DNA of 64,000 nucleotides from contig JAMXSV010000003.1 in NCBI GenBank assembly GCA_027559495.1, forward strand, positions 2,108,001 through 2,172,000, written 5' to 3'. Source of the stretch: Aurifilum marmelostoma. Lineage: Eukaryota; Ascomycota; Sordariomycetes; Diaporthales; Cryphonectriaceae. The translations under genes and the position numbers were made by a program. This document shows, piece by piece, positions 34,714 to 48,209 of this stretch; the first letter of the stretch is position 1; the number at the start of each line of letters is the position of its first letter. The notes under the pieces were generated by a model. The model had not been told where the DNA came from, searched no databases, and was given only the letters and a program-made list of their open reading frames with translations.

Positions 34714-36834
34714 CGAGGATGGGAAATCATCACTTCGCTGCATGGATTGGACCATTGAACGAGGTGAGCTGAAAAAAAGGAGAAAAGACGAAAGATTTCC
34801 CGTACCAAGCCCGATGATGCACGAGTGTACGTATGCAACTGTCACCTCTGTCGTGTGAGGCTGGGCTATGTCCCTGGGTAGTAATCATGTCGTCGCCCAA
34901 TAGACTCTGTTACCGCGAGGGGGGAAGCTGGAGCTGGACAGGCGATCGACGGAGCAAGCGTCGAGGCAGTGCAGGGAAGTACATCATCCGATGTGATAAT
35001 CCACACGACACTTGTCGACCAGAGGAAGAAGAAAGAGAGAGGGAGAGGGAGAGAGAGGACGAAGGGGGGGAAAAAGTCAATTCCCACACAGGCCGGGAAA
35101 GAGATCAAGCTCGGCAGCGAGTCGCTACCATGCAACCCATCATGACCACTTACACACACACATGACATAGAAACATACCATATCACGACATGCGTACATA
35201 CACACACACACACACACAGCCCTGCGAGCCGGTCCTTGCCGATCTGCACCGACCGACCTGTCCATGGCTGGGTGGACTCGCTGACGCTGCGGTACACCCG
35301 CACCTGCAGCAGGAGGAGCAGTAGAATTCTAATCGCTTACTTATCCTGCTGCGGAGGGCGGGCACGGGCGCGCCTTGCTCGTAAGTGTGTGTGTATCCCC
35401 TTGGCATTCGCCCTGACGTGCATTAACGCCAAAAAAACAAAAAAAAAAAAAATTGCACTCTCTGCGCCAGCCGTGATGCTATTTCTAGCGCTGACCTTAC
35501 CCTCTTTCTCTCTCTCTACTCTGTGCCCTCACTCTACCCCTCCTTTCCTCGTGTGGTTCATGTCTATAGTGTGTTCCCCACCCACACGGGAGACGCGAGA
35601 CCGGCCTGGACCGGCCGGGGAAGGCTTCTGGAATAAATTCCCTGCGCCCAAGGCTGCTGCCGAAGCGAGGAGAGAAGGGAAAGAGGGGCTCCATGTAGCA
35701 CAGACGCGCGCCCCGGGGCGCACGAGGTGAGAAAGCAGCTTGCATCGCGGGTCGCCGGAGGAGATGAAGGGGGGGGGGGGAGGGGGGCGCGCCACGTGCG
35801 TCACTTCTTCTCGTGTCGTGTGGTGTGTGGTTGCTAGCCCTGATTGTGTAAGGAGTAGATAGGCGAAGAAAAGAAAAGAAGAGGAGACCAAGGCTTCGTT
35901 CAGCCCTATGCAGTGAATCCCGTCTTGGGAGGGAAAGAAAACAAAAAAAGATTCGACCGATTCGGGGTACTAACGGCGGCGAGGACTGCGGCGACAAGGA
36001 AGAAATAAAAAAAAGGGACAGTGCTTTCTTGCTTCAGCTCATGTAACCCCTCCTCCATTTCATCTTCGACTTCCAGCATCAAGACAAGAAAGTAGAGAGA
36101 AGCACAGGGGCTGACATAGTATCCTCCAGCAGAGCCGGTTTTCTCTTGGAGGGTGTGGTTCTGCGATGATCGTTCCTCGTCTTGGTAGTTGGAGGTCCAA
36201 GGAATTTCGGGGTGCTGGGCGATCCTCTCGTGTTCTGTCTGCTTGTGTGAGCACTGAGCAACCATCAGCCTCGCTACGAGGGAGGGGAAAGAAAACAGGT
36301 ATTTTCTTTTCTCCTTCTTCTGGGTGTGGGGGTCTTTTTTTTTTCTTCTCTCTGTATTTCCCCTCACTGACGAATCACCCTTCGTTCATTCGTCGTATTT
36401 TGTTGCTTCATCCGTCCGGCCGGGCTGACACACCTGTTAGCAAGCAGGAGTAAGTATGCCAGTGCACTACTACTACTGTATAATCAATCATGTTTTAGCA
36501 CAATTACAGTATCCTTCTGGGGCCTCAGCTTATCAAGGGGCTGGATGTGTCCCCCCCCCCCCCTCTCCCGTTTCCTTATGCTGCAGCCTCTTTCCTCTGT
36601 CCCGCAAATCTTGGGCTATCGTTCACAAACGTGCAGGGCGCGGAGGGTTCGGGCACGTGGAGCGTTACTCTCTCTGACAGAAGCCGACTTTCTGCTTACA
36701 AAACTACCTTCGCATTTCGATGCCTACTCAATTCCATTTCTTGCTAAAGAAGATGGCTCATAGTCCATCATTGCATACATTCGGACTTATGGTCGCGTCG
36801 GGATTCGGACGTAGTGGCTGGATCTTCAAGTCGT

Positions 36835-37150
36835 CTATAAGAACGATAATTGAAATAAAATATATCAGGTCAGATTCAAAAAAAAAAAAAAAAAAAAAAA
36901 ATTATAAAGAGCGAAGATAATACGAACGCGAAGCGAAGGCCGAGGTTTGCTCAGCTAATCAGGATTCCCGAGCCCCGTAGATCCGGGTTCTTGTGTCACG
37001 CCGGGGATTCTGTAAGCCGTGAAGACTGGCCGACCCAACCAGGCGCGCAGAAGATTTGAATTAAAGTAATCATCGATAAATTCAAAAAACAAAATAACAT
37101 GGAATAAAATAATAATAAATTCAAGGTCAATAAACTCTGAAAATTCTGCA
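36835..37150. other. AT-rich block with A24 tract, possible retroelement relic
   Basis: An A24 run (36878-36901) is flanked by AT-rich DNA and followed by about 100 bp of GC-rich sequence, then more A/T-rich DNA with AATAATAATAA. A poly(A) next to foreign-looking sequence could mark the 3' end of an old retroposed element. No target-site duplication or coding domain was recognised. Confidence 0.3.
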
Positions 37151-37368
37151 CAGGGACTGCTGTCGTCTGTAGCCGATCCTGCATGAAGGGAGGGTGTGGA
37201 AGGAAAAAAAACAAGAACATCAAAGGGCAGTGCCCTCCCCCCCCTCCGTCCTCGGTGATGCCAGTTGTGGAGGGGATGGGAAAGTCCGTGTATCGCAGCG
37301 GGAGAACGCAAATCCGCAGTCAGAATAGAGGAGGGTGTGAAGGGAGGAAAAAGTTTGTTTCACCTTGC

Positions 37369-37372
<4 letters not shown>

Positions 37373-37402
<30 letters not shown>
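37373..37402. repeat. (CA)15 microsatellite
   Basis: A pure CA/AC dinucleotide tract of about 30 bp. Confidence 0.9.
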
Positions 37403-37404
<2 letters not shown>

Positions 37405-38970
37405 TGTCGGTGCCGCCGACATGCGTGCATTGATTTAGGCGCGGTCTCGGCCCGGAGTCGATTGGCGCAAGCCACCTGCAGATGGGGCTTTCTCCTGCAT
37501 GCACCCATCTAGTAGTTTTCGTGCTCAACAAGCAGTGCTCCTCCTTGTTCCTCAAAATTCCGATCTTGTTGGGTGAGCCTCAACACAACAGGCCGATGTG
37601 AAGATTCCATCTCTTGTGAATGGGCTGTGCAGGACGCGGACGGTCCGTGTGTGAGTGATACAGAGTGTGTGTATGTATGTGTGTGAGTTTGTGTGAGATG
37701 CAACAAGTGCCCCGTGAGAGACTAGGGACCCCCATCACGTTCTGAGCCTCTGTGGAGCGTAGTGTGAGCATAGCTCTTAGATTTCCCATCCTACCAGTGC
37801 ACATACACGACCTGTCAGATCTAGATCTCTCTTACTACCACGTAGTAGGATCGAGGAGAAGAATGAGGACAGGGGCCCGCCGATAACCTAGTTTGCTCAG
37901 CCCGCGAGCCTGTATGACAACCCCACACGCTGTGAAAGCGACAGGGCTCCCAGGCCCGCAGGATCCAGTGCTGTCTCCCTCGCACTCGCTCTGTCCTTGC
38001 AGATGAGAAAATCTGACAGGGCTCCTACATGTTGTTGCATTTGGGTTGCTGCAGGTCCAGACCAGACTGCTGGCCTGTTAGTGCCTTCACACTGCGTCCA
38101 GCCTCGGGTGCGCACATAGGAAAGACGAAACGTCCGGCCGGAACAGGCGACCCGCTTACACCCGAGATGTCATGGGTGTCCTACAGACCACAATCCGCAG
38201 GCTGCCACTGAGACACCCAACATAGGGCATAGAATTGAGGGCTGTTTGAAACCATGCAAAGAGGGGAAATAGGGGGAAAACAAAGAAGAAAAAAAGAAAG
38301 AAGGTAGAAAGAGTTGAATCGCTCGGAACCGAGTTTGTTGAGTCTGTATGTTGAGCGACGGGTTAATGTTCGCAAGAAACAAGTCACGTATTCGCTCGAC
38401 GCAAGCCCAACCGACCAGCCCCTCCTCCTTCACTTCTTTGAGAATCTAGGCTGCAGGCAGGTGTCTACAGGAGAAGGGTGGGTGTCGCAGCTTTGCCAAT
38501 CCTTTGGAGGGGCATCGACGATCGAAAAACATCGCGTGCATCGTCATTTTCCAGCCACGAGAGGGTGTCCACCATAGCTGATGAGTCACCCGTGTACTCT
38601 CGGCGTAGGCTTTGTACCATTGCAGAACTGCGCGCGTGATCAGGAAATTTCAGAAAAGCCAAAGAGTCACGGGATACGTGTCATCGTGAGGCAGTGAGTA
38701 CGCATACGTGGCCATCGATGAGTACGAAAAACTAGCGACCCAGACTGAGCGGCTGGGTGGGGATTCTCATCGCCAACGCCTCAGAACTCCAGGCGGACAA
38801 ATGTCGCTGAATACTGCGAGTACTATGTTCGGTAGCATGGTCAGTATGCGCTCGCGGTTGTTGTGAGCCGCAGTACCGCGATCCAGCCGCCAAGCTGCGG
38901 CTGTCCCGTCGGTTTCCTCTGTGGGGGTGGAGTCCCGCTGCTGCTGTGCCTCTTTCCAAAGGGCCTCCCT

Positions 38971-38993
38971 CCCTCGGCTCTACCAGCCGAGGG
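38971..38993. repeat. Perfect 9-bp hairpin
   Basis: CCCTCGGCT and AGCCGAGGG are exact reverse complements around a 5-nt loop. On the minus strand the loop reads GGTAG with GAGC next to it, slightly like a tRNA D-arm, but no B box or acceptor stem accompanies it. Confidence 0.6.
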
Positions 38994-41900
38994 ATGATGC
39001 CCTATCAGTCAGTCCCTTGAGCTTGACTTAGTAACGCTGCCATGGCCCAACGCAACAGGTCTGGGCAATATGGCAGTTCGAAACCGAGCCACAACCTGTG
39101 TGCTGCGCGCTGCGCCGTTGTGAACCCCCATCTGCTTTTTGCTGCTCTCCAAGATCTGGGTCTAAGAGGTATAATCCCGATAAGCTCGGATCTCTCCTCG
39201 GCTTGGCGGTCTGTTTTTGTGGTGGCCAGCTCGTGGACTGAGCAACCTGGCAGCCTAGATCCGCTTCGACAACGCTGTGACATGCCCAGCAACACACGAG
39301 GCCTCGGCCTGGGCAGCTGAAGCGATATCCCCCTTCAGCCACCAAAGCAGCCCCGTATGCACCATGCAACTGAGACATGGGCAGATATGGAGCGAACCAG
39401 AGTACGAGGTGGTGCTGCCCACAACGGCACAATGTGGCCAAAACCGATGGCAAGCAAAATGATACCAAAAAAAGAAGCAAAAAAGAGGGAGGGGCGACGT
39501 TTTGTCTACCACATCAGCACACACCCACATTGTGCAATTCGCCCCAAGGTGACGACGCATCCAGTGCTGATCTGCCTGTCTGCTTGGCTTTCTGATCCGG
39601 CATGATCCAAATCTCAGCTTCTCATGGTAGATTCCCATGGTGTAGAAGGGTGGGAAACTCTTGGATTGTGGCGAACGACAAGCCACATCGGGTAGGTGGA
39701 GCACCTCTACCGTGTAGTGCCGCGCTCATTGGATGCGAGCTACCGGGGTCGATCCGGGGATGGGAACGAGGCAGGGCGAAAGGGAGGGGAGGCGCGACTT
39801 TGACTGGCTGCCGGGTAGCGGGCAAGGCGGGGTAACGTCGGCATAGATAGGGCTGCAACGGACAACCTCCTCCTGGTGGTGCCACAGCATGGTCGTCGCC
39901 CACGGTGGTGACTTATCGAAGGGTGCATGCAAGTACCGTGCAGAGAAGGTCAACGAAAACCTGAAAAGAGGCTCGTAATGTTGCATGTACCTGAGGCTGT
40001 GCACAGTAGTGTCGGAGACATCTCCAGATGCACAATAGACCAAGCACAAGGTGATGGGGTCAAGCAGGCGTGTTCCGGTGGATCGATAACGAAAGTCCGC
40101 GAGCCCGGATCCGAGAGGGAGGAGGAAGACAGAGCTAGACAGGATGGCGGGTGGGTAGGGGTGGGGGACGGTCACATGGGAATGGTCAATGTGCCATGTA
40201 GATCACCAATTGAATGTGTGCAATTGAGACAGAAAGATAAATTTGGCTCAAGAGGGGGTTGTTGTGAAGGGTGGGCGATGTTCTAGTTGGTGCTGGGCAT
40301 GTGGCTGAGCAGCAGCCTTGTACTGGGGAGATGCAACAAGCCAACAAGGCGAGACCCAAAAAATTTTGTTTTCTCGAGTGGCAGGGCGGGAACCAGTCAA
40401 GGGATTTTCAGGGTCCTCTCTCGCCCTCACCGTTCTTGCTGTTTAAAGCCGCTTAAGGTTTGCTACTACCACGTTGTACCGCAGCACAGCTGTCCATTAG
40501 TGGTCCGTGCATCACCCAAGCAGGTGGGCCTCGGTTGTCCAGAAGCCAGCCAGCCAGCCCCTCTGGAGCCCCCTCCCCAAGAGAGGCAAGTCTATCCTCC
40601 CTCCCCTACTCTGTCTGTATTCTAAGGGTCCCCCGCACAGGGAACAGGGCACCAGTTTCTTAGGGGTAGCAATTCTGAACCCTTCGAAATGATTTGTGAT
40701 CCCCTCTCTTAGAGGCTGTATCTTCTTCCCGGTACACAAATGTCTGTCCTACAAATTTGAGATTTCTTTTCTTCTTAGTTATGAGGCAGCCCATACAGGA
40801 TTAATCATCAGTACCTGCCGGGGAATTTCCGCGGAGCGTGCAAAAGACCACGAACACACTCGGAGTTTCGAGACGCTTCCGTTGCATAGACCATGCCCCC
40901 CCCCCCTCCGGGTCTATTTCGTGCCAAGTACTGCTATATACGTAGTCGTCGATACAGTAGTATTTCCGAGACCAAGAAAAATAAAGAAGGCGATACTTAT
41001 TTTTAACGTGATGGAGGGGGTCAAGACCAAGAACTTGAAGAGAAAATTGACGGCCAAAAAAAAATCAAAAAAGGCTTGGTAATCCTGCAGATAGTACTAC
41101 CATTACTAACTACTGCCCAAGTATAGTAGATTAGGGGAGAATGATGCACGATTCAGAGCTTTTCCAGGCTAACAGCGATCGAGGGTGCGGTGCAAACCTT
41201 GGGGCGGGGGTGTCCTTCCCATGCCTGACTGACGTCTAGCTGCAACCACGCTAGCGAGGGACAGACGCTTCGGAGGCACTGCTCCTGGGCACTCTGGGGT
41301 CCGGGACCAAGGACAGGCAGGGCGACGTCACTACGATGCAAGGCAATGCACGGCCGACGAATCAGGAACCCATTGTGCGAAAATCTTCCCGCAAACGCAG
41401 GAAGGGAGGGACGTCAAGCTTTCCAAATGAAGCACCCGGAGTCTCATTCCACATAAAAGATTGTCTAACTAACTGGGCTACCCTGAAGAAATGACATCGA
41501 TTTTACTTGCTTCTTTTGGGGGACTGGTACCAATCGTCATTCTCCGTGTCTGCACCCAGAGAATGACCACACGACGTATGTACGCGCTTGCTGCGAGAGC
41601 ATGTCATAGGCTGGAAAATAAAAAAATTCTAAAAAAAAATTAAAAAATCCGAAAGGAGGGTAGGGGGAGGGAAGAACCAGACAAGAGTCAGCATGCGCCT
41701 ATAGGAGCGACATGATAACCTTGAAAGTAACTTGCTCACCAGCTCTGGTGTGCATTCATTCACAAAGGAGGCTGTCGTGGTCACGCGGCCGCAAACAAAA
41801 ACGTAATCAGGAAACCGCAGCAGCAGCAACAGCTGGGTTCATGACACGGGTCCTCGACAGGACGACGACCACCGAAGGAGCCGCTGCGTCGCCAGGAGAA

Positions 41901-43105
41901 AAAGAGTCACCCGTCGTACTCGGCTCTGCCTGTTGTACAGTACAGTGCTACTATGTACAGATTGGCTCGGAAGGAGGGGGAGTCATTAGGACATGCAAGC
42001 GTCATTCTGACCTCGCTTGCATGGCGACTACAGTCAACTTGTGTGCTGCACATTATTGACTACTATGGGTCCACCCACATATTCGTTTGCATTTTCTCAG
42101 TATTCACCTCGCGCACTGCAGTTCAGTTATACCCACGCAGGATTCCCCGGCTGGTCCTCTAGGGTCGAGACCTCGTTATCCTGCGTCCGAACGCCCCACG
42201 GATCAGCATTTCGTATCCTGGAAAGAGCCAGCAGCAGCGTACTGTATGCCCTCCATGACCCCAACACTTGGTCAAAGGGAAGATCAAAAAGAGAGGATGA
42301 AAAAAAGGGAGAAAAAAAAAACTAATTTAATAGAAAAAGATCACACCACACGTTACCCGCATCGCATACCAGCAGCCGGCAGCCCAGCAGCAGCCCGCCC
42401 TGGATCGTGCCTCTAATCGTATACCTTCCTGTAGTATAATATTACCCTTTCTTCTATTGATGTCTTGAGACTACGGAGAAACACATACCTGTGCTACGCC
42501 GGACCGTACCCAGCGAGATCTCGATAGTGGTGTGTGCAGCGACTGTATGGACTGATTTCCAGAATGATGTTGGCTGACAATCTCGAACCTTGGACTTGTG
42601 AGGGTTGGTCACCTGGTCTGCTTGTTCTCGTAGAAATCAGAGGGCCGTAGACAGCTACCTCTTTGGGATGGCGTATAACCCCTTTAGGACTAGATCAATT
42701 CATGGCCTCGCAGATATCTCGGTTCCTCCAGGCATCTGAGGGCCTGGCCTTTTTTTCTGGTCCTTTCCATACGTTGTCGCCTAGCGCCCTGGCTCACCAA
42801 AAGCAGGGCGGGGTACGTACCTTTTCTCTTGTCTGGCAGGGTGGGTGAACGCAACCTCGACAGGGGCCTCCACCCTCCACATCTACGCCATAGTTATTGA
42901 TCTTCTCAGACTCACCCCATCCCCGGCCCCAGATCTTTCCTTCTATTATATATTGACTGCTTCCGTCTTCCAAGATACTGCGGGCCAGATCCAAATTCGC
43001 CACTTTCTCAACGAAATCTACCTATTGACCACGTACTATGTTCTGCTCTAAGTAGATCATCAACATCATCATCATCAATTTGAGAATCGACTTGATCCCA
43101 TAATA

Positions 43106-45266
43106 ATGTGGTTGACACCTACACCAACAAACACAACGACATCGACTCTTCACGGCAACAACATCAGCTACTACGACGACGACAATATTGTCTCCCAAAA
43201 CAGCAACCGCTCTTGCTCTTCACACATACCCACGACGGCGCCACCCTTTACAGGTTCCTTTGACTTCGACGCAAGCCTCGATATCGACTCGGAGATCAGG
43301 TCTCAGGCGAGCACAGATTCCTCGCCCCCGTCACACCTTGGGTTCTCCCCCTTGTCGACATTCGACAGCCTGCCTGCTTCAAGGACCACCACAACTCCTC
43401 GGGGCGCCCTGTTCCCCCTCACGGCACCTGCGACTCATTCACAACATCTCCTTCCAAGCAACAACATGATGTTCACCGATACGTGGCCAGCAGATGCTGC
43501 CCAGTTCACCCTCAAGGCCAACAACGGCAGGAATCTGCACCACCGGGACTCGTCGCTCTCTTCTCTGGGCTCCATGGGTCCCGCCTCTCCTTTTTCCTTC
43601 AGCTCGTCAAATCCACAAATTGCGGTGAACGATACGAGTGAGACCTTCACAGGTCTCCCGATGCAGGATGACCAGTCGTACCAGCTGGCCCCGAAGGCGC
43701 CGAGCTCAGTGTCCCATGACAACTTCTACACCAATTATCCCTTTGGGGACGCGACAACAGTGCAGTCTTACGCAAGCATCCTTGCACCACAGAGGCACCG
43801 AGGTGACCGAAGTGGCTTGCTGCCTCCTCCAGACTTTCCGAGTGGTGGATCAACGAACTCGAGGCCAGGGTCTGTGGCGAGCTCTGTCGCGAGTGACTCA
43901 CCCGCTACGCCAGCTGCCCCGGAACCCGAGGAAGAAAGGAGGCGAAAGAATGGTGAGATTTTTCCCTTCCCGCCGGAACCCCTTGGTGACCCCCTTGACC
44001 GCGAGGATCCAGGCTTACACTCCGTCTTTTATTCAGGCGTACCCGCTGTTCCCAAGCTGGACCGTACCATGACGGATATCTTCAGCGATGAACTTTACAA
44101 CCCCAACTTCACAATCACGTCAACCTCACCGTCACAGCCCAGCCAGACGGCCGTGTCACCTACGCACGACTTGTTCGTACAGAGGGTACAGGCTGCCAAC
44201 AATCAGCACCTGAGCGCGACACAGTCGCCCAACTCGTCAGGGTCGAGGGGCCGATCACCTTTCAGGCAGGGTTCGCCTCTGGCACCAACACCATCACAAA
44301 ACTTTCCCCAGGCATCAGCAAATATGCGATTCAATACCGCGCAGCAGATGAGGGAGAAGGCCAAGGCCGAGCACGACTCGGCTCAAGCGCTGCGTCAGAC
44401 CATGGCCCACTCCACCAGCACAGGTACTCCGCAGACCATCTCCCCTCAGGATGCTGTCATCGAGTTCAACGATGCGGATAACACCAACAACTTCCCATTG
44501 TTCCCCCCAGCAGCAGCAGCAGCAGCAGCCTCAGCAGCAACGACAAAATCAACAAGCAGCATCGTCGGGGTTTAATGCGAACCAACTGGCCAAGGCGACC
44601 ACCCAGGCAAACAACTTTAACAACCCTTTGTCTCTGGAAACTTCCTTCGACAACTACCTGACTGCACAATTGCCCTCTGGCTTGCAGATGCCTGCGCATT
44701 ATCCATTCATTGCCAAGCCCAGGCAGGAGCTCCCATCGGGAACGAGCCCATCGTTCTCCATGACCTCGATGACCTCGCATGCCGGGTCTAGCCCTTCGAT
44801 GACGCCTGACTCGGCAGCCTCGGCAAGTCCCAAGAGGCCCAACAATGTTGCTGCGGAGGGTGGAACATATACATGCACGTATCACGGGTGTACACAGAGG
44901 TTCGAGACGCCGGCGATGCTGCAGAAGCATAAGCGTGAGGGTCACCGACAGGCACATGGCCTAAGCAGCCTGCGCAGGCCAGAAGGACCCTCGGCCAACT
45001 ACTTCAACACACAAGCGGGCCCTCACAAGTGCGAGCGCATCAACCCAAGTACTGGCAAGCCCTGCAACACTATCTTCTCGCGGCCTTACGATCTCACACG
45101 CCATGAGGATACGATCCACAATGGAAGGAAACAGAAGGTTCGATGCGACGTCTGCACGGAGGAGAAGACTTTCAGCCGCGCAGATGCGCTAACCCGTCAC
45201 TATCGCGTGTGCCACCCTGACCTGGAATTCCCGGGCAAGCATCGCAAGAGACCGTCCAACAACTAA
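43106..45266 (+). CDS. RPN4: Rpn4-type C2H2 transcription factor of proteasome genes, with internal frame break
   Basis: The C-terminal region HKCERINPSTGKPCNTIFS then RPYDLTRHEDTIH, CDVCTEEKTFSRADALTRH and HPDLE closely resembles the unusual paired C2H2 fingers of yeast Rpn4 (from recall). A further C2H2 finger, CTYHGCTQRFETPAMLQKH, precedes them. Rpn4 activates proteasome genes in the nucleus and is itself degraded by the proteasome. The N-terminal half is Ser/Thr/Pro-rich and acidic, with KLDRTMTDIFSDELYNPNF as a conserved block. A stop-free 84-nt intron is likely at 43953-44036 (GTGAGA donor, TTTTATTCAG acceptor). The two halves are in different frames: the first ends at 44575 through poly-Ala, the second reads poly-Gln. 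One extra C in the C6 run at 44503-44508 would join them (about 690 residues). Sequence error or a real frameshift are both possible. Confidence 0.82.
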
Positions 45267-48209
45267 GGGTGGCCTGGTGTTCCAACACCACGCGATTTTC
45301 TCAACGCTCAGACAAGCCACACATCATCGTGACAACTCTGTTTCAACCGGTGAAGCGTCAAGGTTGGGCTGGGCCGCGCCCGCATTGGACGAGCCCAAAA
45401 TCGATGACAGAACATCGAGGTGGTCTTTGAACGAGACTGGCGTCACGCAAGGGCCTGGGGGGGGGGGGTTTGCGGGGAGAAGCGGCAAGGGTCGCAGGGC
45501 AGAGCTCAGCATCCGCCATACACCAAAGCTCACCCCCTCTGATCCCTGCCTGTCGACAAGAGACGGGCGGATCTATTACATCATTGTCTTCCTCCTCTTG
45601 GTCTAGCTTATGCAGACCCCGTTCATCGTCTCCTGCAGGGTCCTGCCGCTGGACCCTTGGGCTCCACCGACCCACACATCATGACGTCATCTCCGTCACC
45701 TCTGCCACCCTATCTGCTGTAGGTGTCTGACCACGTCGATCCTCACAGGTCAGATATGGGTGATTGGGGTTGGGTGTGAAGTCATCTGCAACCACATCGT
45801 TACGAGCAAGCGTGTCTGAGAGGGGGTACACAGTTACCCCCCCATCTTCTTTCTCTTTGTCTCGTTACGGCGTCTGCACCTACACATCATTCTTGCATCA
45901 TTTGCGTTTCCCGGTCTGGTCCCGGGGATCGTCTCTCACTGAACTCTCCTTTGGGCTGAGCCTTGTATTATTTTTTTTTGTTTTCCCCAGCGTCTTTCAG
46001 GATCTGAATCAGGAAAATGAAAAACAAAAAGCAACACACAAAATGGCGACGTCATCGTGATACCCCTCTCCCTTCTGGTGCCAGTGTATCAAATTGGGAC
46101 AATACGGGTCTGGTCTGCGGGTATAGACATTTTTTCCTCGGTTTCTTTCTGCATGGCGTTCACCAAGGCCGATAGAGTCTTTGGACTTTTGTTGCGCTGC
46201 CAGTACCAAGTACTGCCTGCTGGCTTCATTTAATGCCGCTTCTGTTGTATATCCTTACTCTTTCGAGGCTGGTTGCAGTCTTGCCCATGCACCTATACAC
46301 ACCCACCTGTATCCATTCCTTTGGGTGTCACAGAATTGTATACACGACACGAATCATTTTGGGTTCGAGGAGGGAAAGGGAAAAAGATAAAAAAAAGAAA
46401 AAGGGGGCGCTCCTACAATATAGAACAGCGAGGCAAGCACGTTTGACTTTTGACTTATTTGCCGAGGATTGCTAGGATCATGACTGGAATGTTGTTAATG
46501 TTGGTGTACGTCTTTAAAGGCGTGTTGTCATACAGTGGCAGGCCCGACTGCTACTCGCAACCTACATGTGGGCATAGTACATGAGCAAAAATCTCAAGCG
46601 AGCGACTGATTCATAGATAGAACTAATCTTGATACCAATATACACATTATCATAAATTAAAAGATATTACCTTGCCTCAGCGTGAGCTGAACTTGGCAGA
46701 GTATCCTCGCCATCTCGCAACGAATGGATGGTATGGGCGGTATCCACTCGTGCCAATGCAAATCTTGTTGTCTTTCCTTGACTGATATGCATACAAGCCA
46801 AACCAATGCAGGGAGGGGGGAACACTTGACTCAGCCCAAAAATTCTAAATCGCAAGGAAATTTCAAAACATTTCCAAAAAGTCGAGTCAGGTCCCACAAT
46901 GGAAGAGAGGGGGGGGGGGGCGAAGAAAGGGTGACACTTGGGAAACAAGCCAAGACAAACAAGGCCAAAAAAAAAAAACCACCACCCCAACCCCCAAGCC
47001 CCAAGGACCCTGCCCAAGCCCTGACTCCTCCTCCCCCTCCTGCCGGCTTCGTTTCCCACTGGTCCTTGATCCCATGGATTTTCGTCTTATATAGCCACGG
47101 AGGACTTAAACCCCCCCCCCCCCCCCATCATACGTTCCATTTCACCCAGCACTCTACTTTGGTGTAAGGAAGCCCCACGGCGAGATCTACCGGGATTCCA
47201 CATAATTATCTTTTTCTTTTTTTCCCTTCCTGATTATTGTGGGGTGGGGGGGGGGCGAAACTGGACGTTGGTACTACTAATGCACGCTTATACGGGGGTT
47301 ACATGGTGAATCTCGGGGCTATGCTGAAGGGGGAAAGAAAAGAGAGAGAGAGAGAGAGAGACAGAGAGAGAGATACGTCTTATCAGGTAGCAAAAAGAAA
47401 CAAGAATAGAGTTTATGCAGGAAGGGATGGACCTTTATTTTTTTTCACTTTGACGGGAATTCTGGGAAATGGATACATTAATGACGTTGTTGGGCAGTGA
47501 CAATGGCATGATGGGGGAAAGGAAAATGGGGTGCGGTTTTTCTTTGATTACTCTCGTGGGGAATTTGGTTTTGGGTGGTGATGGGTTCCCGAGCCCAACC
47601 CGAAGATTTTGAAGCTATTTTACAACTTACTTCTTCGACAAGGGGGTTCATGGAGAAGAGACCAAAGGGAAGAAGGGAGGAGGGAGGGGGAAGGGGGTTT
47701 GGGACTTGGTATGCCTCGAGTCAAGATGGAAATATGACAACACAACTGACCATGGACTCTCTTTGTCTTCTTTTCCAATTCTATCTATTGTCTTCCCAAA
47801 AAATGCAATGGAACTGGACGAGAGCTTGTTTGTTCATATCCGGCTGAAGTGCACAATCTGACACACGTCTGGTACCAAGACCAGATACTGACCTCCCCCT
47901 GATCACTAATGCAGCAAAAAACTTTTCTTCTCCTTTTTGAGTACTTTACCCGAAGACCCCTCTTTTCTTTCCCTCCATATCTCCTCCTTTGATCAAAGGG
48001 GGCAGTGAACGAAAAAATCAGCCAAATGACGACAGGGTCTTCTCATCCGGGGACCCAGTCGGAAGATACGGGACCCGGAACCCGTTCACGCCGTCATACC
48101 CGGAGTGCGCCCGGGGTTACTTTCCGGTATACATGGCGGCACCCACAGTAGAGGTGGATACCCACCAGCTGATAAGAGCCTGAATACCCACATAGAAGCA
48201 GAATCAAGA
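45267..48209. other. Convergent intergenic region, 2.9 kb
   Basis: This lies between the 3' ends of RPN4 and AROM. Contents are G and C runs (G12 at 46909, C16 at 47111), a GA tract (about 47340-47372), T- and A-rich stretches and short unsupported frames. No gene is seen. Confidence 0.6.

Larger units (their letters stand above)
33112..43105. other. Ten-kilobase gene-poor region, homopolymer-rich
   Basis: I find no frame with domain features in this 10-kb stretch; open frames are under 170 codons and low-complexity. It carries many long mononucleotide runs: G20 (33416), C12 (33599), A15 (33890), G15 (34089), C14 (34484), G12 (35769), C13 (36551), A24 (36878). It also has a CT/AC compound microsatellite at 34665-34713 and CA repeats at 35199-35218 and 37373-37402. 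An AT-rich block lies at 36835-37150. It must include the 5' leader and promoter of the RPN4 gene. Untranslated or non-coding RNAs cannot be excluded. Confidence 0.6.

Noticed and set aside
38971..38993. Possible tRNA D-arm on the minus strand
   Set aside because: Only a short hairpin; no acceptor stem, anticodon arm or B box nearby.
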